This document shows positions 43,325 through 53,411 of a stretch of 64,000 nt of DNA, piece after piece. Location: positions 2,108,001 through 2,172,000 of the forward strand of contig NZ_CP025120.1 in the NCBI RefSeq assembly GCF_002838765.1, written 5' to 3'. A program made the translations under genes and the position numbers. The notes beneath the pieces were generated by a model. The model saw nothing but the letters and a program-made list of their open reading frames with translations. It ran no database searches and was not told the origin of the DNA. Origin of the DNA: Kangiella profundi. GTDB lineage: Bacteria; Pseudomonadota; Gammaproteobacteria; Enterobacterales; Kangiellaceae. The stretch's first letter is position 1, and every line of letters begins with the position of its first letter.

Positions 43325-46204
43325 TCATTCTACATCGCTGTGCTTAAATGTCGATTGCCATAAAACGACAATCGCCTGGCGCTGTTCGGTTAGCTCATCT
43401 TTAGGCAACAGCGCAGGTTGATTCTGTAGCGCCCTCGCATTAGCAATATCTCTGAGTAATCGATAATTCTCCATCATACAATCACGGGTACTCTTATCGA
43501 TAAGGTCATTTCCTGCCAGCAACTGTAGCCAGTCCACATTATTAAAAGGCAACTCGTTGACCGAGTGCTTCTCCAATAACTGCTTTGAGTATTTCAAAGC
43601 CCAATATTGAACCAGAAACTCTATATCAACCAGTCCTCCAGAACCTTGCTTAATATCCCAAAGTCGCGCATCGGTTTTATCCAGATTGTCGCGCATTTTT
43701 TTACGCATTTTTATGACGTCTTTAGCAAGATGCTCCCTTTTATCACAACTTAAGACTTTGCTTCGCAGATGGAGATAACTGTCCTTTAAGCCGCTGTCGC
43801 CGGCAACTGGTCGCGCTCTGACCAAGGCCTGATGCTCCCAGGTCCAGGCCTCGCCAAGCTGATACTTTTCAAAGGCATCAATATGACTTACTAACATGCC
43901 AGCTCTGCCAGAAGGCCGCAACCGCGTATCAACTTCATACATGATTCCCTGCTGAGTGCGCGTTCCCAGGTAATGAACTAATCGTTGGGCTAACCGTGTA
44001 TAGAACTGATGCAGCTCCAATGGTTTACCCTGCTCTCCGGTAAGCTCAGTCATTGAATCTGGCTCACCCTGATATAAAAACACCAGATCAAGATCCGAGC
44101 CATAGCCCAATTCATCACCACCAAGTTTGCCGTAACCCAGCACCAGAAAATCCTTCACCAATTCGCCAGCATCCTGCTTTGGTCGACCATGCTTGGCAGT
44201 GACCTCATTCCAGGCCAACTGAAGCAGATACTCCATAATGACTTCCGCAAGATCCGTTAACTGTTGCGACACTTCACTGATATCAAAACGGCGGGTTAAA
44301 TCTCCGGCAGCAATTTTAAACTGACTTGATTGTTTGAATCGGCTCAAGGCTAGCAACTGCTCTTCGGTCTGATTCATTTCGATACGCATCATGGCCTGCT
44401 GTAATTGATTGGCTAAATTATCTTTGGTCAGCTGCTTGCCAAAATTACTGGGGAATAAAAGTTCGTCCAGAAGTGAAGGATAAATCGCTAACTGCCGAGC
44501 TAACCAGCTGGAGCGCGATACTAGCTGTACCAAAAATTCGAGTACGGGAATATTCTCGGCTAACATTTCAAAATAAGCAGTGCGTCGGCCAATGCCTTGT
44601 AAAACCTCTAAACTTCTAATCAAGGTTTTATCGGTATCTTTCTGCTTGCTGGCTTGGATAACCAGATGAGGAAGCAATTGCTCTAGACGGGCAAAACCTC
44701 TGGCTCCAATTTTGCGCTCTGAAAATTCCTGCCTGAACCTCTGCAGCTCCTTCAAGGTTTCTTCTGATAGATGATATTGCACTAACGTTTTGCTTTGCTG
44801 TTCGCTATCGAGCTGACCCTGTAATAACTGTTCGAGAACCGGTATGGCATCATTATGGCTATGCTCTTCTTTAGGATCATGGAACAGACCCTTAAAAAAG
44901 TTGGCGACTATCTTCTGATGCTGCTCCAGTTCCTGTTGAACACCTTGCCAATCGGTAAAGCCCATCAGCAATGCAATTGCCTGCATTTCTTCGTCACTAT
45001 CGGGTAAATCCTGGGTTTGTTTGTCAGCACGAATCTGCAAGCAGTTTTCCAGTTTACGCAGAAACTCGTAAGCTGTTTTTAGTTCGTCAGCATCTTCTTG
45101 TTTAAGCAGATTCTGCTGCACTAAAGCTTCAAGTGCCTGCCACCAGTTTTTAGCCTGCAACTGAGGATGACGGCCACCACTGATTAGCTGCAAGCTCTGC
45201 ACAATAAATTCCAACTCGCGGATACCGCCATCACCTAGCTTGATATTGTTTTGCGCATCTTTACGTAATAGTTCCGCGCTGATTTTCTGCTTTAACTGGC
45301 GAATCGATTCGAGGACACTGAAATCAATATACCGCCTAAAACTGAAGGGGCGAATGATATTAACCAGCTGTTCGCGGAAATGAGGATGAGCCTGCAGGAT
45401 TCGCGCCTTAATCATGGCGAAGCGTTCCCACTCACGCCCCTGCTCCAGATAGTAATCCTGCAGTGCATTAAAGTTGGCTACCAAAGCGCCACTTTGGCCA
45501 TAGGGTCGTAAACGCATATCGACCCTGTAAACGAATCCATCGGCAGTATTGTCGGACAACAAACTGATCAGCTTTTGCCCGTGGCGCATGAAGAACACCT
45601 GATTCTCAATCGACTTGCGTTGCTCTTCGCTGATTCGCGTTTCGCCATCTTCGGGGTAACCGAAAATCAGATCCACATCAGATGAAAAGTTAAGTTCCTC
45701 ACCGCCCAGCTTACCCATCGCCAATACCAGCAAATGCTGCTGTTCACCGGTTTCGGAAACCGGCACACCATATTGCTGACAGGTTTGATGATAACTCCAG
45801 TCCTGCGCACAGTTAATCAACTGCTCTGCCAGGACTGACTGCAAATAACAGATCTGACGGATGGGCAGCAATTGCAGAATATCGGCCACTGCAATTTGCA
45901 TGGACCAGTAATGACGTTGATGACGCAAAAATTGTTTTACTTCGTATTCAGGCCAGCTGGTATCCAGGTTCTGCTGAATATTCAGGATATGAGAGGACAG
46001 GCTACTCAAGTCAGCAGCCAATGCATCCACCAACCACTGAGGCTTTCGTTTCGCCCAGTGATACAGATAATCACTGCCGCAAAGTATGCGCTTAACCTGA
46101 TCCATATCACCGGAATAGGCAGTTTCCAATGCCTCAAGCCATTGTGAAGTTCTCTTTTCCGCTTCTGCTTTCAGTGCTTCTGGAATAGGTGCTATCTGCA
46201 TCAT
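43325..46204 (-). CDS. glnE: Bifunctional glutamine synthetase adenylyltransferase/deadenylase
   Basis: Adjusts glutamine synthetase activity by adding or removing AMP, answering to GlnB. The 959-aa protein has two nucleotidyltransferase domains. The first carries GKLGGEELNFSSDVDLIF with Asp176 and Asp178. The second carries GYGKLGGDELGYGSDLDLVFLY near residue 690. A helical linker follows each. Two ATGs start the gene; either may be used. It precedes the CHCC zinc-finger gene; glnE-ygiF-ygiM order, with insertions, agrees with E. coli. Confidence 0.96.
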   Translation of the reverse strand: MMQIAPIPEALKAEAEKRTSQWLEALETAYSGDMDQVKRILCGSDYLYHWAKRKPQWLVDALAADLSSLSSHILNIQQNLDTSWPEYEVKQFLRHQRHYWSMQIAVADILQLLPIRQICYLQSVLAEQLINCAQDWSYHQTCQQYGVPVSETGEQQHLLVLAMGKLGGEELNFSSDVDLIFGYPEDGETRISEEQRKSIENQVFFMRHGQKLISLLSDNTADGFVYRVDMRLRPYGQSGALVANFNALQDYYLEQGREWERFAMIKARILQAHPHFREQLVNIIRPFSFRRYIDFSVLESIRQLKQKISAELLRKDAQNNIKLGDGGIRELEFIVQSLQLISGGRHPQLQAKNWWQALEALVQQNLLKQEDADELKTAYEFLRKLENCLQIRADKQTQDLPDSDEEMQAIALLMGFTDWQGVQQELEQHQKIVANFFKGLFHDPKEEHSHNDAIPVLEQLLQGQLDSEQQSKTLVQYHLSEETLKELQRFRQEFSERKIGARGFARLEQLLPHLVIQASKQKDTDKTLIRSLEVLQGIGRRTAYFEMLAENIPVLEFLVQLVSRSSWLARQLAIYPSLLDELLFPSNFGKQLTKDNLANQLQQAMMRIEMNQTEEQLLALSRFKQSSQFKIAAGDLTRRFDISEVSQQLTDLAEVIMEYLLQLAWNEVTAKHGRPKQDAGELVKDFLVLGYGKLGGDELGYGSDLDLVFLYQGEPDSMTELTGEQGKPLELHQFYTRLAQRLVHYLGTRTQQGIMYEVDTRLRPSGRAGMLVSHIDAFEKYQLGEAWTWEHQALVRARPVAGDSGLKDSYLHLRSKVLSCDKREHLAKDVIKMRKKMRDNLDKTDARLWDIKQGSGGLVDIEFLVQYWALKYSKQLLEKHSVNELPFNNVDWLQLLAGNDLIDKSTRDCMMENYRLLRDIANARALQNQPALLPKDELTEQRQAIVVLWQSTFKHSDVE

Positions 46205-46381
46205 GAATAAGTCGACTATAAGTGGTTATTTATGCTCTGGGCCCGCTTATCCTAACGTATTTGCCCGAATTTAAGCTATTGATGTTGTAAGATTTATTAC
46301 ATTTTAATGCAAACTAATAATTTATCACTCAGATAAACATTGATAGGATAGGCTGATAACAATGAATAAGGAGCATCTTAC

Positions 46382-46969
46382 ATGGGTACCATTATCACTT
46401 TAGTCATCATCGTCGCGTTAATCCTGTTTGTAGTCGGGATTTACAATAAGCTGGTCAGTCTGCGCAATCGTTTCAAAAACGCCTACGCACAAATCGATGT
46501 ACAGCTTAATCGTCGTTATGACTTAATCCCTAATTTAGTTGAAACAGCCAAAGGTTACATGAAGCATGAGCGTGAAACGCTTGAAGCCGTAATCAATGCA
46601 CGAAATATGGCGGTCTCTGCCAACCAGGCAGCCGCAGATCACCCTGAAGATCCTAATGCCATCAAAAACATAAATCAGGCAGAAGGTCAGTTAACCGGTG
46701 CCTTAGGTCGTTTATTCGCCCTATCAGAGAATTACCCTGATCTGAAAGCCAACCAGAATATGGCACAGTTGATGGAAGAGTTAAGCACCACCGAAAACAA
46801 AATAGCATTCGCACGTCAGGCCTATAATGATGCGGTCATGCAATACAACACATACCGTGAGCAGGTACCTAATAACTTTATTGCTAATCCATTTGGTTTC
46901 CAGGAAGCCGAACTGTTTGAAGTTGAAAACGAGGAAGCCAGAGAAGCCGTTAAAGTTTCTTTTGATTAA
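46382..46969 (+). CDS. lemA: LemA family protein
   Basis: 195 aa. One N-terminal transmembrane helix (residues 3-24) and a long alpha-helical cytoplasmic or periplasmic part. The LemA signature is clear: RFKNAYAQIDVQLNRRYDLIPNLVETAKGYM near residues 32-62, and RQAYNDAVMQYNTYREQVPNNFIA. The function of LemA proteins is unknown, but they are often next to membrane peptidases, as here. AAGGAG is eight bases before the ATG. First of a three-gene unit. Confidence 0.92.
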   Translation: MGTIITLVIIVALILFVVGIYNKLVSLRNRFKNAYAQIDVQLNRRYDLIPNLVETAKGYMKHERETLEAVINARNMAVSANQAAADHPEDPNAIKNINQAEGQLTGALGRLFALSENYPDLKANQNMAQLMEELSTTENKIAFARQAYNDAVMQYNTYREQVPNNFIANPFGFQEAELFEVENEEAREAVKVSFD

Positions 46970-47006
46970 ACCTTTCCTTTTCATCAACTGATAAGCAATA
47001 ACAAGA

Positions 47007-48944
47007 ATGGACTTTTTTGAGCATCAAGAAGCAGCCAGGAAGAAAACCCGGCTGCTTGTTTTTTACTTTCTTATGGCTGTGATACTGATTATCGCAGTAC
47101 TCAATCTGATTGGTTTCCTGATTGTTCGATCGCAGACATCTCCGGAATACCCTTTCTCCATAACAGACTGGTTTCAACACTCCTGGTTTTATGCCGTTAC
47201 CATAGGTACTTTACTACTGATTGTGATGGGCTCTCTGTTCCGCTGGTTCCAGCTCAGTGCTGGAGGCAAAGCAGTTGCCTCAATGGTTAAGGCTCGCGAA
47301 ATCCTGCCTGATACCAATGACCTACTGGAACGACGCCTGCTTAACGTAGTGGAAGAAATGTCCATCGCCTCGGGGACTTCAGTACCTACGGTCTATGTGA
47401 TGGATGAAGAAGAAACCATCAATGCCTTCGTCGCAGGATTGGAAACCAGCGATACGGTACTGGTGGTTACACGTGGCGCGCTTGAGAACCTGAGTCGTCA
47501 GGAACTTCAGGGCGTTGTAGCGCATGAATTCAGTCATATTTTTAATTCTGATATGCGTATCAATGTGCGACTGATAGCGGTTCTGGCAGGCATTTTGTTA
47601 ATTGGTCAGGCAGGGTATTTTGTCATGCGATACATTCGCTATGGAAATATTCGAAGCAGTAACAAAGATAGCGGCAATGCGGTAGTTGCGATTTTTGTCA
47701 TTGGTATATCACTATTCATTATCGGCTATATAGGACTCTTCTTTGGTCGCCTGATTAAAGCAGCTATTTCTCGACAACGTGAATTTCTGGCAGATGCTTC
47801 AGCGGTTCAATATGCCCGCGACAATGAAGGTCTAGCCGGAGCCTTTATTAAAATCAGGCAACAAGGCTCCTTGCTGAAAAACTCACATGCGGAAGAAACC
47901 AGCCATATGTGTATTTCGGAGCCGATTAAGTTGAATTTCAGCGGTCTTGCCTCGCACCCTCCGATTGAAAAGCGCCTGACGGCGATTATGCCGGGCTGGC
48001 GCAATTTGGCGAAACAGATTGAAGAACAGCGCCTGCGTGAAATGGCCCAGCAGCAAGAATACGAAGATATCGAGCTGGAAAAAGAAGAAAAACCCGCCAT
48101 GGATTTTGGTTTTGACGCCATTGTAGAAACTATCGGCCAGCCGACGACTTTGCACCAACATGCTGCCGGAGCTTTATTGCTGGCGTTACCCGAAGTGATT
48201 CGACAAGCTGCCCATAGCCATCACTCCAATAATCATGCCATGCATCTGGCTTTAGCTTTATTGCTGAGTGACGATAATCAGATGTCGGAACCTGTGTTGA
48301 ATCTTATTGCCGAAAAGACTAGTCAAAAAGATGCTGACCAGGTCCTTGAGCTAGCCCGACATATCACCAAGGAACAGCGCCATTTACGTCTGGCCATTCT
48401 GGATATTTCCATACCGAGTCTACGTCGATTAAGCGCTACCGAGCGCAAAGGCTTTCTCAGCTTATTACGACAAGCTATTCATCTGGATAGTCACATATCT
48501 GAGTTTGAATATGTGCTGTATTCGATCTTGCAAAAAAACCTCAGTGACAGCGGGCAAGGATCAAGCAATAGCATCAAGAGATTTAGTGCGGTTACTCATG
48601 AGATCGAAGTGATTCTTTCCGCCACTATCCACAGCACAGGGCAAAGTGACGAAGACAAGAAAGCGCTGTATTCAAAACTGATTCAGCCTTTTGTCAAAGA
48701 CCCGTCACCATTGCTTGATAAGACCTTTGACGCTGAATCCTTCCACCAGGCATTGAAGCGCCTCAATCAATTAACACCAATGCTGAAAAAGCCATTGATA
48801 CAAGCACTCGAAGACGCTGTGACCCATGATGGCAAAGTGAACCCTCGAGAAATTGAATTACTGCGTGCAATTGCCGAGTGTTTGAACTGCCCTATTCCAC
48901 CAATCTTGGAACAGGCGCAGAAGAAGTTGGTTAAGGAACAATAA
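47007..48944 (+). CDS. M48 family membrane metallopeptidase with TerB-like C-terminus
   Basis: 645-aa HtpX-like zinc peptidase. Helices near 16-40, 60-80, 190-205 and 230-250 flank the active site HEFSH (His173, Glu174, His177), with Glu of REFLADASAVQ as third ligand. This is the normal HtpX layout. It then adds about 300 residues, ending in a TerB-like helical domain (HDGKVNPREIELLRAIAECLNCP). It starts 37 bp after lemA. Role in envelope quality control is likely from family. Confidence 0.88.
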   Translation: MDFFEHQEAARKKTRLLVFYFLMAVILIIAVLNLIGFLIVRSQTSPEYPFSITDWFQHSWFYAVTIGTLLLIVMGSLFRWFQLSAGGKAVASMVKAREILPDTNDLLERRLLNVVEEMSIASGTSVPTVYVMDEEETINAFVAGLETSDTVLVVTRGALENLSRQELQGVVAHEFSHIFNSDMRINVRLIAVLAGILLIGQAGYFVMRYIRYGNIRSSNKDSGNAVVAIFVIGISLFIIGYIGLFFGRLIKAAISRQREFLADASAVQYARDNEGLAGAFIKIRQQGSLLKNSHAEETSHMCISEPIKLNFSGLASHPPIEKRLTAIMPGWRNLAKQIEEQRLREMAQQQEYEDIELEKEEKPAMDFGFDAIVETIGQPTTLHQHAAGALLLALPEVIRQAAHSHHSNNHAMHLALALLLSDDNQMSEPVLNLIAEKTSQKDADQVLELARHITKEQRHLRLAILDISIPSLRRLSATERKGFLSLLRQAIHLDSHISEFEYVLYSILQKNLSDSGQGSSNSIKRFSAVTHEIEVILSATIHSTGQSDEDKKALYSKLIQPFVKDPSPLLDKTFDAESFHQALKRLNQLTPMLKKPLIQALEDAVTHDGKVNPREIELLRAIAECLNCPIPPILEQAQKKLVKEQ

Positions 48945-49417
48945 TGATTTTTCGAATTCTAATAATTCTTGCAGTTCATCTTTATAGCCAAGTCGGACAC
49001 GCCTATAAAGACGACAATAAAACAGAAAGAACTTACAAAGGGTTTATCAGCGCCACACTAAATAGCGATAAGAGTATTCACAAACAAATGTTTGTAAGAG
49101 AGTACTTTGATAAGTTCAACCCAACTAAGGATTCTTTTAACTTTACGGGTGATAAAGACCCCGAAGTCAGTTTTAGACTTTGGTTCCAAGTACTAGACCT
49201 ATCAGGAGAGCTCTTCAACGTTAATATTATTTTAGAATCAAAGAAGCGTGATAGCATTAATGGATGGAATGTTGTTTATGATGAAACTGTAAGTGGTATT
49301 CTTTATGGAAAGAACAAATATGACTTAGCAACGGTTGATTTACCCACTTTAAATATTGAAATTGATATTGATAAGAATTTTATTGCAGAAGAATTAAAAG
49401 AAAGATTTAACAACTAG
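48944..49417 (+). CDS. Small exported protein, AT-rich
   Basis: 157 aa, not recognised. The signal peptide ends near GHAYKDD. The body is beta-rich (ERTYKGFISATLNSDKSI, VSFRLWFQVLDLSGELFNVNII). Its start codon shares one base with the M48 stop (TAATG), so it is the third gene of the lemA unit. The base composition is more AT-rich than its neighbours. Confidence 0.68.
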   Translation: MIFRILIILAVHLYSQVGHAYKDDNKTERTYKGFISATLNSDKSIHKQMFVREYFDKFNPTKDSFNFTGDKDPEVSFRLWFQVLDLSGELFNVNIILESKKRDSINGWNVVYDETVSGILYGKNKYDLATVDLPTLNIEIDIDKNFIAEELKERFNN

Positions 49418-49450
49418 CTTAAAACCAATTCCTTATTCAAACATAACTCC

Positions 49451-49559
49451 GTCATTGCGAGGAATGAGGTCGACTTTATTGACCTAATGGCGAAGCAATC
49501 TCGATAAAGTTATTCAAAGCTTAACCAGATTGCCGCGTCGCTTCACTCCTCGCAATGAC
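49451..49559. mobile_element. MITE-like element with 13-bp terminal inverted repeats
   Basis: GTCATTGCGAGGA at 49451-49463 and TCCTCGCAATGAC at 49547-49559 are exact inverted repeats. Inside are GCAATCT/AGATTGC and a nested GGTC...GACC. This is the widespread GTCATTGCGAGGA family of bacterial intergenic repeats. It lies between two convergent genes and has no coding capacity. Confidence 0.72.
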
Positions 49560-49562
49560 AGC

Positions 49563-51059
49563 CTAATTCCAATACGGGTTTTCTTCTAACGCTCTGGTAC
49601 GCATAGTGAATAAGGCATCAAGAATATCTTTTTCGGTGCGTTCCAAACGCTCATCCACACGGTCTTCGGTTTTTAACGCTCGACGGATAAACTCGAGCTG
49701 TTTGAAGAGCTCAATGCTCGCAACAAGATCGACCCATCTTTGGCGATAGGCTTTGCGTTTTTTGTTTTCAAACAAGCTACCGAAAAACAAACCAATATCC
49801 AGAGTTCGATACATTCTTGGCAGGTAGGCCAGATAATCATTTTCGGTCAGTTCTTCTTTACCCGTTAAATGACGTTTTATATCAAAGAGCTGGTGCTGCA
49901 ACTGACGGATGGCGAATGGGAAAATTTCTTTCTTGAGTCTTTGACCGCCCCCATTTTTAAATGCATTACGCCATTCTTTTAAATACAGCCAACGCGAAAA
50001 ATGTAATAACTTTAAGTTATAGGAGGATGATTTGAGATATTCAGTAAACTGGTTGCCCTCTCGTTGAAAAGCTTTGCGTAACCCCTTTTCGAAATCTGAC
50101 AGTTCTTCATAGGTAAAACCATACAGCTTTCCGTTATTGAGCCAGTTAATTTCTTGAGCAACTTTTAATAATTTGGAAAAGTTTTTAGTGATTTCACGCC
50201 AGTCACTGCGCAAGCTACTGAGAGCATGACGAGGAATCATCGGTGCAAATACCGAGTACATGTGTTGCATAAACATCAGTGCTCGGTTGAGCTGCAGGAC
50301 ATGATCAATGGTCACTTCACGTTTAATCTGTTTGATATAATGCTGCCAATGTCCGAGACCAGTATGTGCAATAGTTTCAAATGCCGCTTCGGCAGAGGAT
50401 TTAGCGGTTAATTCAACCACTCTCAACTGCCTTAGGTAAGGAGAAGGTCTTTGACACAGACTATAGCCGCGTTCAGCCTTACTGGCGCTATCTAAGACCA
50501 GATCAAACTTTTCGATTAATTCCTGACACAGACTGAATAATGCTGAGGGTTCACCTTCTTTGAGCTCAAGCTCTACTTCGCAGATATCCAGCTTATGGTC
50601 TTTACAACGAATGGAGCCGACATCCAGCGCGATTTCTATCTGGCTTTCGCCTTCTTTGACAAATATCTGACGTCTTAAAAAGTCGGTGTTAAAGGCTGGC
50701 TGAACAGGCCCATCTTCTTCTTCAGCCTCTTCCAGCAGAATCATGAGATAAGGCTCGTCGACTGCCTGCAGGTCAAGTTCATTGGTCGGAAGTTCAACCT
50801 CAGACTCATTGCGCTGAAACAGACCACCAACCACCCTACCGGCAGATTTTACCGACTGGATGAATTTATCGCCGTCCCGACGTATTCTGAGCCCGATTTC
50901 CATCTCTCTGAGCTTGTGATTCTCCGTGTCGAAATAGGTGTTGGCCAGCTGCTTTTCCTGCCAATCACCCTCTCCCGAGAATCTATCGCTAACCCATTGT
51001 TTTATATCACTAATTTTGTCGGGCGTCGCTGATAGTTTTATTTCTATTTCGATCGACAT
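49563..51059 (-). CDS. CYTH-CHAD protein, inorganic triphosphatase YgiF-like
   Basis: 498 aa. The N-terminal CYTH domain (about 1-200) has the nucleotide/phosphate-binding start EIEIKL, LANTYFDTENHKLREMEIGLRIR, and EVELELKEG. The CHAD domain (about 230-498) is helical with conserved His in IKQIKREVTIDHVLQLNRALMFM and HVMSVFAP-like positions. E. coli YgiF, a tripolyphosphatase, is next to glnE, as this gene nearly is. Polyphosphate-related activity is inferred from family. Confidence 0.86.
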   Translation of the reverse strand: MSIEIEIKLSATPDKISDIKQWVSDRFSGEGDWQEKQLANTYFDTENHKLREMEIGLRIRRDGDKFIQSVKSAGRVVGGLFQRNESEVELPTNELDLQAVDEPYLMILLEEAEEEDGPVQPAFNTDFLRRQIFVKEGESQIEIALDVGSIRCKDHKLDICEVELELKEGEPSALFSLCQELIEKFDLVLDSASKAERGYSLCQRPSPYLRQLRVVELTAKSSAEAAFETIAHTGLGHWQHYIKQIKREVTIDHVLQLNRALMFMQHMYSVFAPMIPRHALSSLRSDWREITKNFSKLLKVAQEINWLNNGKLYGFTYEELSDFEKGLRKAFQREGNQFTEYLKSSSYNLKLLHFSRWLYLKEWRNAFKNGGGQRLKKEIFPFAIRQLQHQLFDIKRHLTGKEELTENDYLAYLPRMYRTLDIGLFFGSLFENKKRKAYRQRWVDLVASIELFKQLEFIRRALKTEDRVDERLERTEKDILDALFTMRTRALEENPYWN

Positions 51060-51161
51060 GCCTTAATTTATACTCAGGTTCGTTTGAGTGATTCAATGCA
51101 GTTTACAGCGCGAATTGGGAATTGCCAATCGTTAAGTCTGGTATGCAAGTGCTCGCTTGCT

Positions 51162-51167
51162 TATAAT
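51162..51167 (+). promoter_or_regulatory. Candidate -10 of the PhoU-like/PiT pair
   Basis: Perfect TATAAT 43 bases before the ATG at 51211; no good -35 and no Pho box found upstream. Confidence 0.4.
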
Positions 51168-51210
51168 GTGCACCTTTACTTGTTGGCCCAGACAATCCAT
51201 TGGGGGATAC

Positions 51211-51885
51211 ATGGCTAATTCGATTCTTGACCTTTTTGCGTCATCACCGATTCGTCCTATGCAGGATCATATGGAGAAAGTTCATGAGTGTGCTTCTGAA
51301 CTGAAAAACTTTTTCCAGGCTACTATTGAAGGCAACTGGGATAAGGCTGACCAGCTAAGAACCCGCATCCGTGAACTGGAAAATGAAGCGGATGACTTAA
51401 AGCATGACCTTCGCATGCACCTGCCAAAAGGCTTATTCCTTCCTGTTGCCCGTACCGACCTCCTCGCCCTTCTCAGTAAACAAGACAAAATTGCCAATAT
51501 CGCTCGCGATATTTCAGGCCTTGTTTTTGGTCGTAAGATGCAATTCCCGTCGAACGTAAATGATGACCTGATGGGTCTATTACAGCGTTCATTGGATGCG
51601 TCAGCTCAGGCGTTCAAGGCGATCAATGAGCTTGATGAACTATTAGCTACCGGCTTTAGAGGCCGTGAAGCCAGTCTGGTTGAAGAAATGATTGATCAAC
51701 TGGACATGATCGAAAACGACACAGACGAATTACAACGTGAGCTTCTGTTCAAGATTTTTGAACAGGAAAACGAATTACCGCCAGTACAGGTCATGTTTAT
51801 GTATAAGGTAGTTCAACAAATCGGTGATTTAGCTGACAGCGCTCAAAGCGTCGGTTCACGCCTTGAAATGATGATAGCTCGATAA
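51211..51885 (+). CDS. PhoU-like phosphate transport regulator (DUF47/TIGR00153)
   Basis: 224 aa, all helical. The TIGR00153 family start MANSILDLFASSPIRPMQDHMEKVHEC is exact. Internal acidic heptads (ELENEADDLKHDL, EMIDQLDMIENDTDELQREL) are the metal-binding three-helix bundles related to PhoU. The start at 51211 is chosen behind GGGGGA; the longer frame from 51157 lacks a site. It directly precedes the PiT transporter gene, as is usual, and likely regulates or assists it. Confidence 0.93.
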   Translation: MANSILDLFASSPIRPMQDHMEKVHECASELKNFFQATIEGNWDKADQLRTRIRELENEADDLKHDLRMHLPKGLFLPVARTDLLALLSKQDKIANIARDISGLVFGRKMQFPSNVNDDLMGLLQRSLDASAQAFKAINELDELLATGFRGREASLVEEMIDQLDMIENDTDELQRELLFKIFEQENELPPVQVMFMYKVVQQIGDLADSAQSVGSRLEMMIAR

Positions 51886-51898
51886 ACCGGGGGAACTT

Positions 51899-53179
51899 GT
51901 GGATTTTATATTACAAAATGCCGATACCTTTATCTGGATAGCGGTCGCGTTTGGTTTCTTAATGGCGTTTGGTATTGGCGCCAACGATGTTGCCAACGCA
52001 ATGGGGACGTCTGTAGGCGCCAAGGCACTGACACTTAAGCAGGCCATTTTTGTCGCAGCGATTTTTGAATTTGCCGGTGCATACCTGGCAGGTGGTGAGG
52101 TAACTCAGACCATTCGTAAAGGAATCATTGATTCCAGTTACTTTGAGGGAACACCTGAGCTGCTGATTATTGGTATGATGGCCTCGCTACTGGCGGCGGG
52201 CATCTGGCTGGTTCTAGCTTCTAGATTTGGCTGGCCAGTATCAACCACCCACTCAATCATTGGTGCTATCGTTGGTTTCGCAGCGGTTGGTGTCAGTATT
52301 GATGCAGTTAGCTGGGGCAAAGTTGGCTCAATTGTTGGGAGCTGGGTTATTACGCCATTCATTGCAGGTGTGATTGCTTTCCTGATTGTCCTGAGCGTAC
52401 AGAAGCTGATTCTTAACACCCAGAATCCTTTTGATATGGCCAAGCGTTATGTTCCTTTCTATATGTTCCTGGCCGGTTTCGTGATGGCATTGGTTACCAT
52501 CATGAAAGGCTTAAAACATATCTTCAAAGACAAAGACATTTCCTTGAGCCTGACTGAAACCTACCTGATTGCAATTGGCATTGGTGCCATCATTGCAATC
52601 ATTGGTGCAATTTTCATCAGCCGCATCAAGATGGAAAAAGAAGCCGATAAAGACTACCACTTTGCCAACGTAGAGAAAGTGTTTGCAGTGTTAATGATTG
52701 TTACTGCATGTGGCATGGCTTTTGCTCACGGCTCAAATGATGTTGCGAATGCGATTGGACCTTTGGCTGCAGTTGTTAGCGTTATCCAGAACGGTGGTGA
52801 AATTGGTGCTAAAGCATCAGTTGACCCTCGTATCCTGTTAGTCGGTGCAATTGGTATCGTGATTGGTCTGATCGTGCTTGGAAGCCGAGTAATGGCCACC
52901 ATCGGTAAAAAGATTACTCACCTGACACCAAGCCGTGGTTTTGCGGCTGAATTAGCAGCGGCTTCAACGGTTATTATCGCCAGTGGTGCTGGTCTGCCAA
53001 TTTCAACCACACAGACTCTGGTCGGTGCGGTTCTTGGTGTTGGTATGGCACGCGGAATCGCGGCTCTGAACTTAGGTGTTGTCCGTAACATCTTTGTCTC
53101 CTGGGTTGTAACACTACCTGCGGGCGCGATCCTATCGGTTACCTTCTTCTTTATCTTTAAGGCGTTGTTTGTAGCCTGA
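51899..53179 (+). CDS. PiT family inorganic phosphate transporter
   Basis: Low-affinity proton- or metal-phosphate symporter. The 426-aa protein has about ten to twelve helices and the duplicated PiT signature: GANDVANAMGTSVGAKAL near residue 26 and GSNDVANAIGPLAAVV near residue 280. It also has the paired GWPVSTTHSIIGAIVG and GLPISTTQTLVGAVLG. The start is GTG at 51899, five bases after GGGGGA and only 13 bp after the regulator stop, so the two form an operon. Confidence 0.95.
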   Translation: MDFILQNADTFIWIAVAFGFLMAFGIGANDVANAMGTSVGAKALTLKQAIFVAAIFEFAGAYLAGGEVTQTIRKGIIDSSYFEGTPELLIIGMMASLLAAGIWLVLASRFGWPVSTTHSIIGAIVGFAAVGVSIDAVSWGKVGSIVGSWVITPFIAGVIAFLIVLSVQKLILNTQNPFDMAKRYVPFYMFLAGFVMALVTIMKGLKHIFKDKDISLSLTETYLIAIGIGAIIAIIGAIFISRIKMEKEADKDYHFANVEKVFAVLMIVTACGMAFAHGSNDVANAIGPLAAVVSVIQNGGEIGAKASVDPRILLVGAIGIVIGLIVLGSRVMATIGKKITHLTPSRGFAAELAAASTVIIASGAGLPISTTQTLVGAVLGVGMARGIAALNLGVVRNIFVSWVVTLPAGAILSVTFFFIFKALFVA

Positions 53180-53233
53180 TAAGACAAAAAGAGTGTTTTC
53201 TGGTTGATTTGTTAGCCAGTTAACAGACTGATT

Positions 53234-53280
53234 AAAACGGCTTTAAGTCTTCTTTATCAATGACTTAAGGCCGTTTTTTT
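53234..53280. terminator. Terminator of the phosphate operon
   Basis: AAAACGGCTTTAAGTC and GACTTAAGGCCGTTTTTTT form a 16-bp stem with one G-U pair around a 12-base loop. Confidence 0.9.
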
Positions 53281-53411
53281 ATTTCCATTAGAATAGCTTG
53301 CAGTTATAAGCCAATAAGTCTTAATTCTGCCCCTTCCCCCCTCCGAATACCTGCTATATACTTGCCCCTTTATTTACGATTAAGCTCAAAATTTAACCGT
53401 TAGGAAAGTTT

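Noticed and set aside
43293..43328. Longer start for the CHCC zinc-finger protein
   Set aside because: It overlaps glnE as ATGA and cannot be excluded, but AAGGAG before 43292 gives a better start and the extra residues are not part of the domain.
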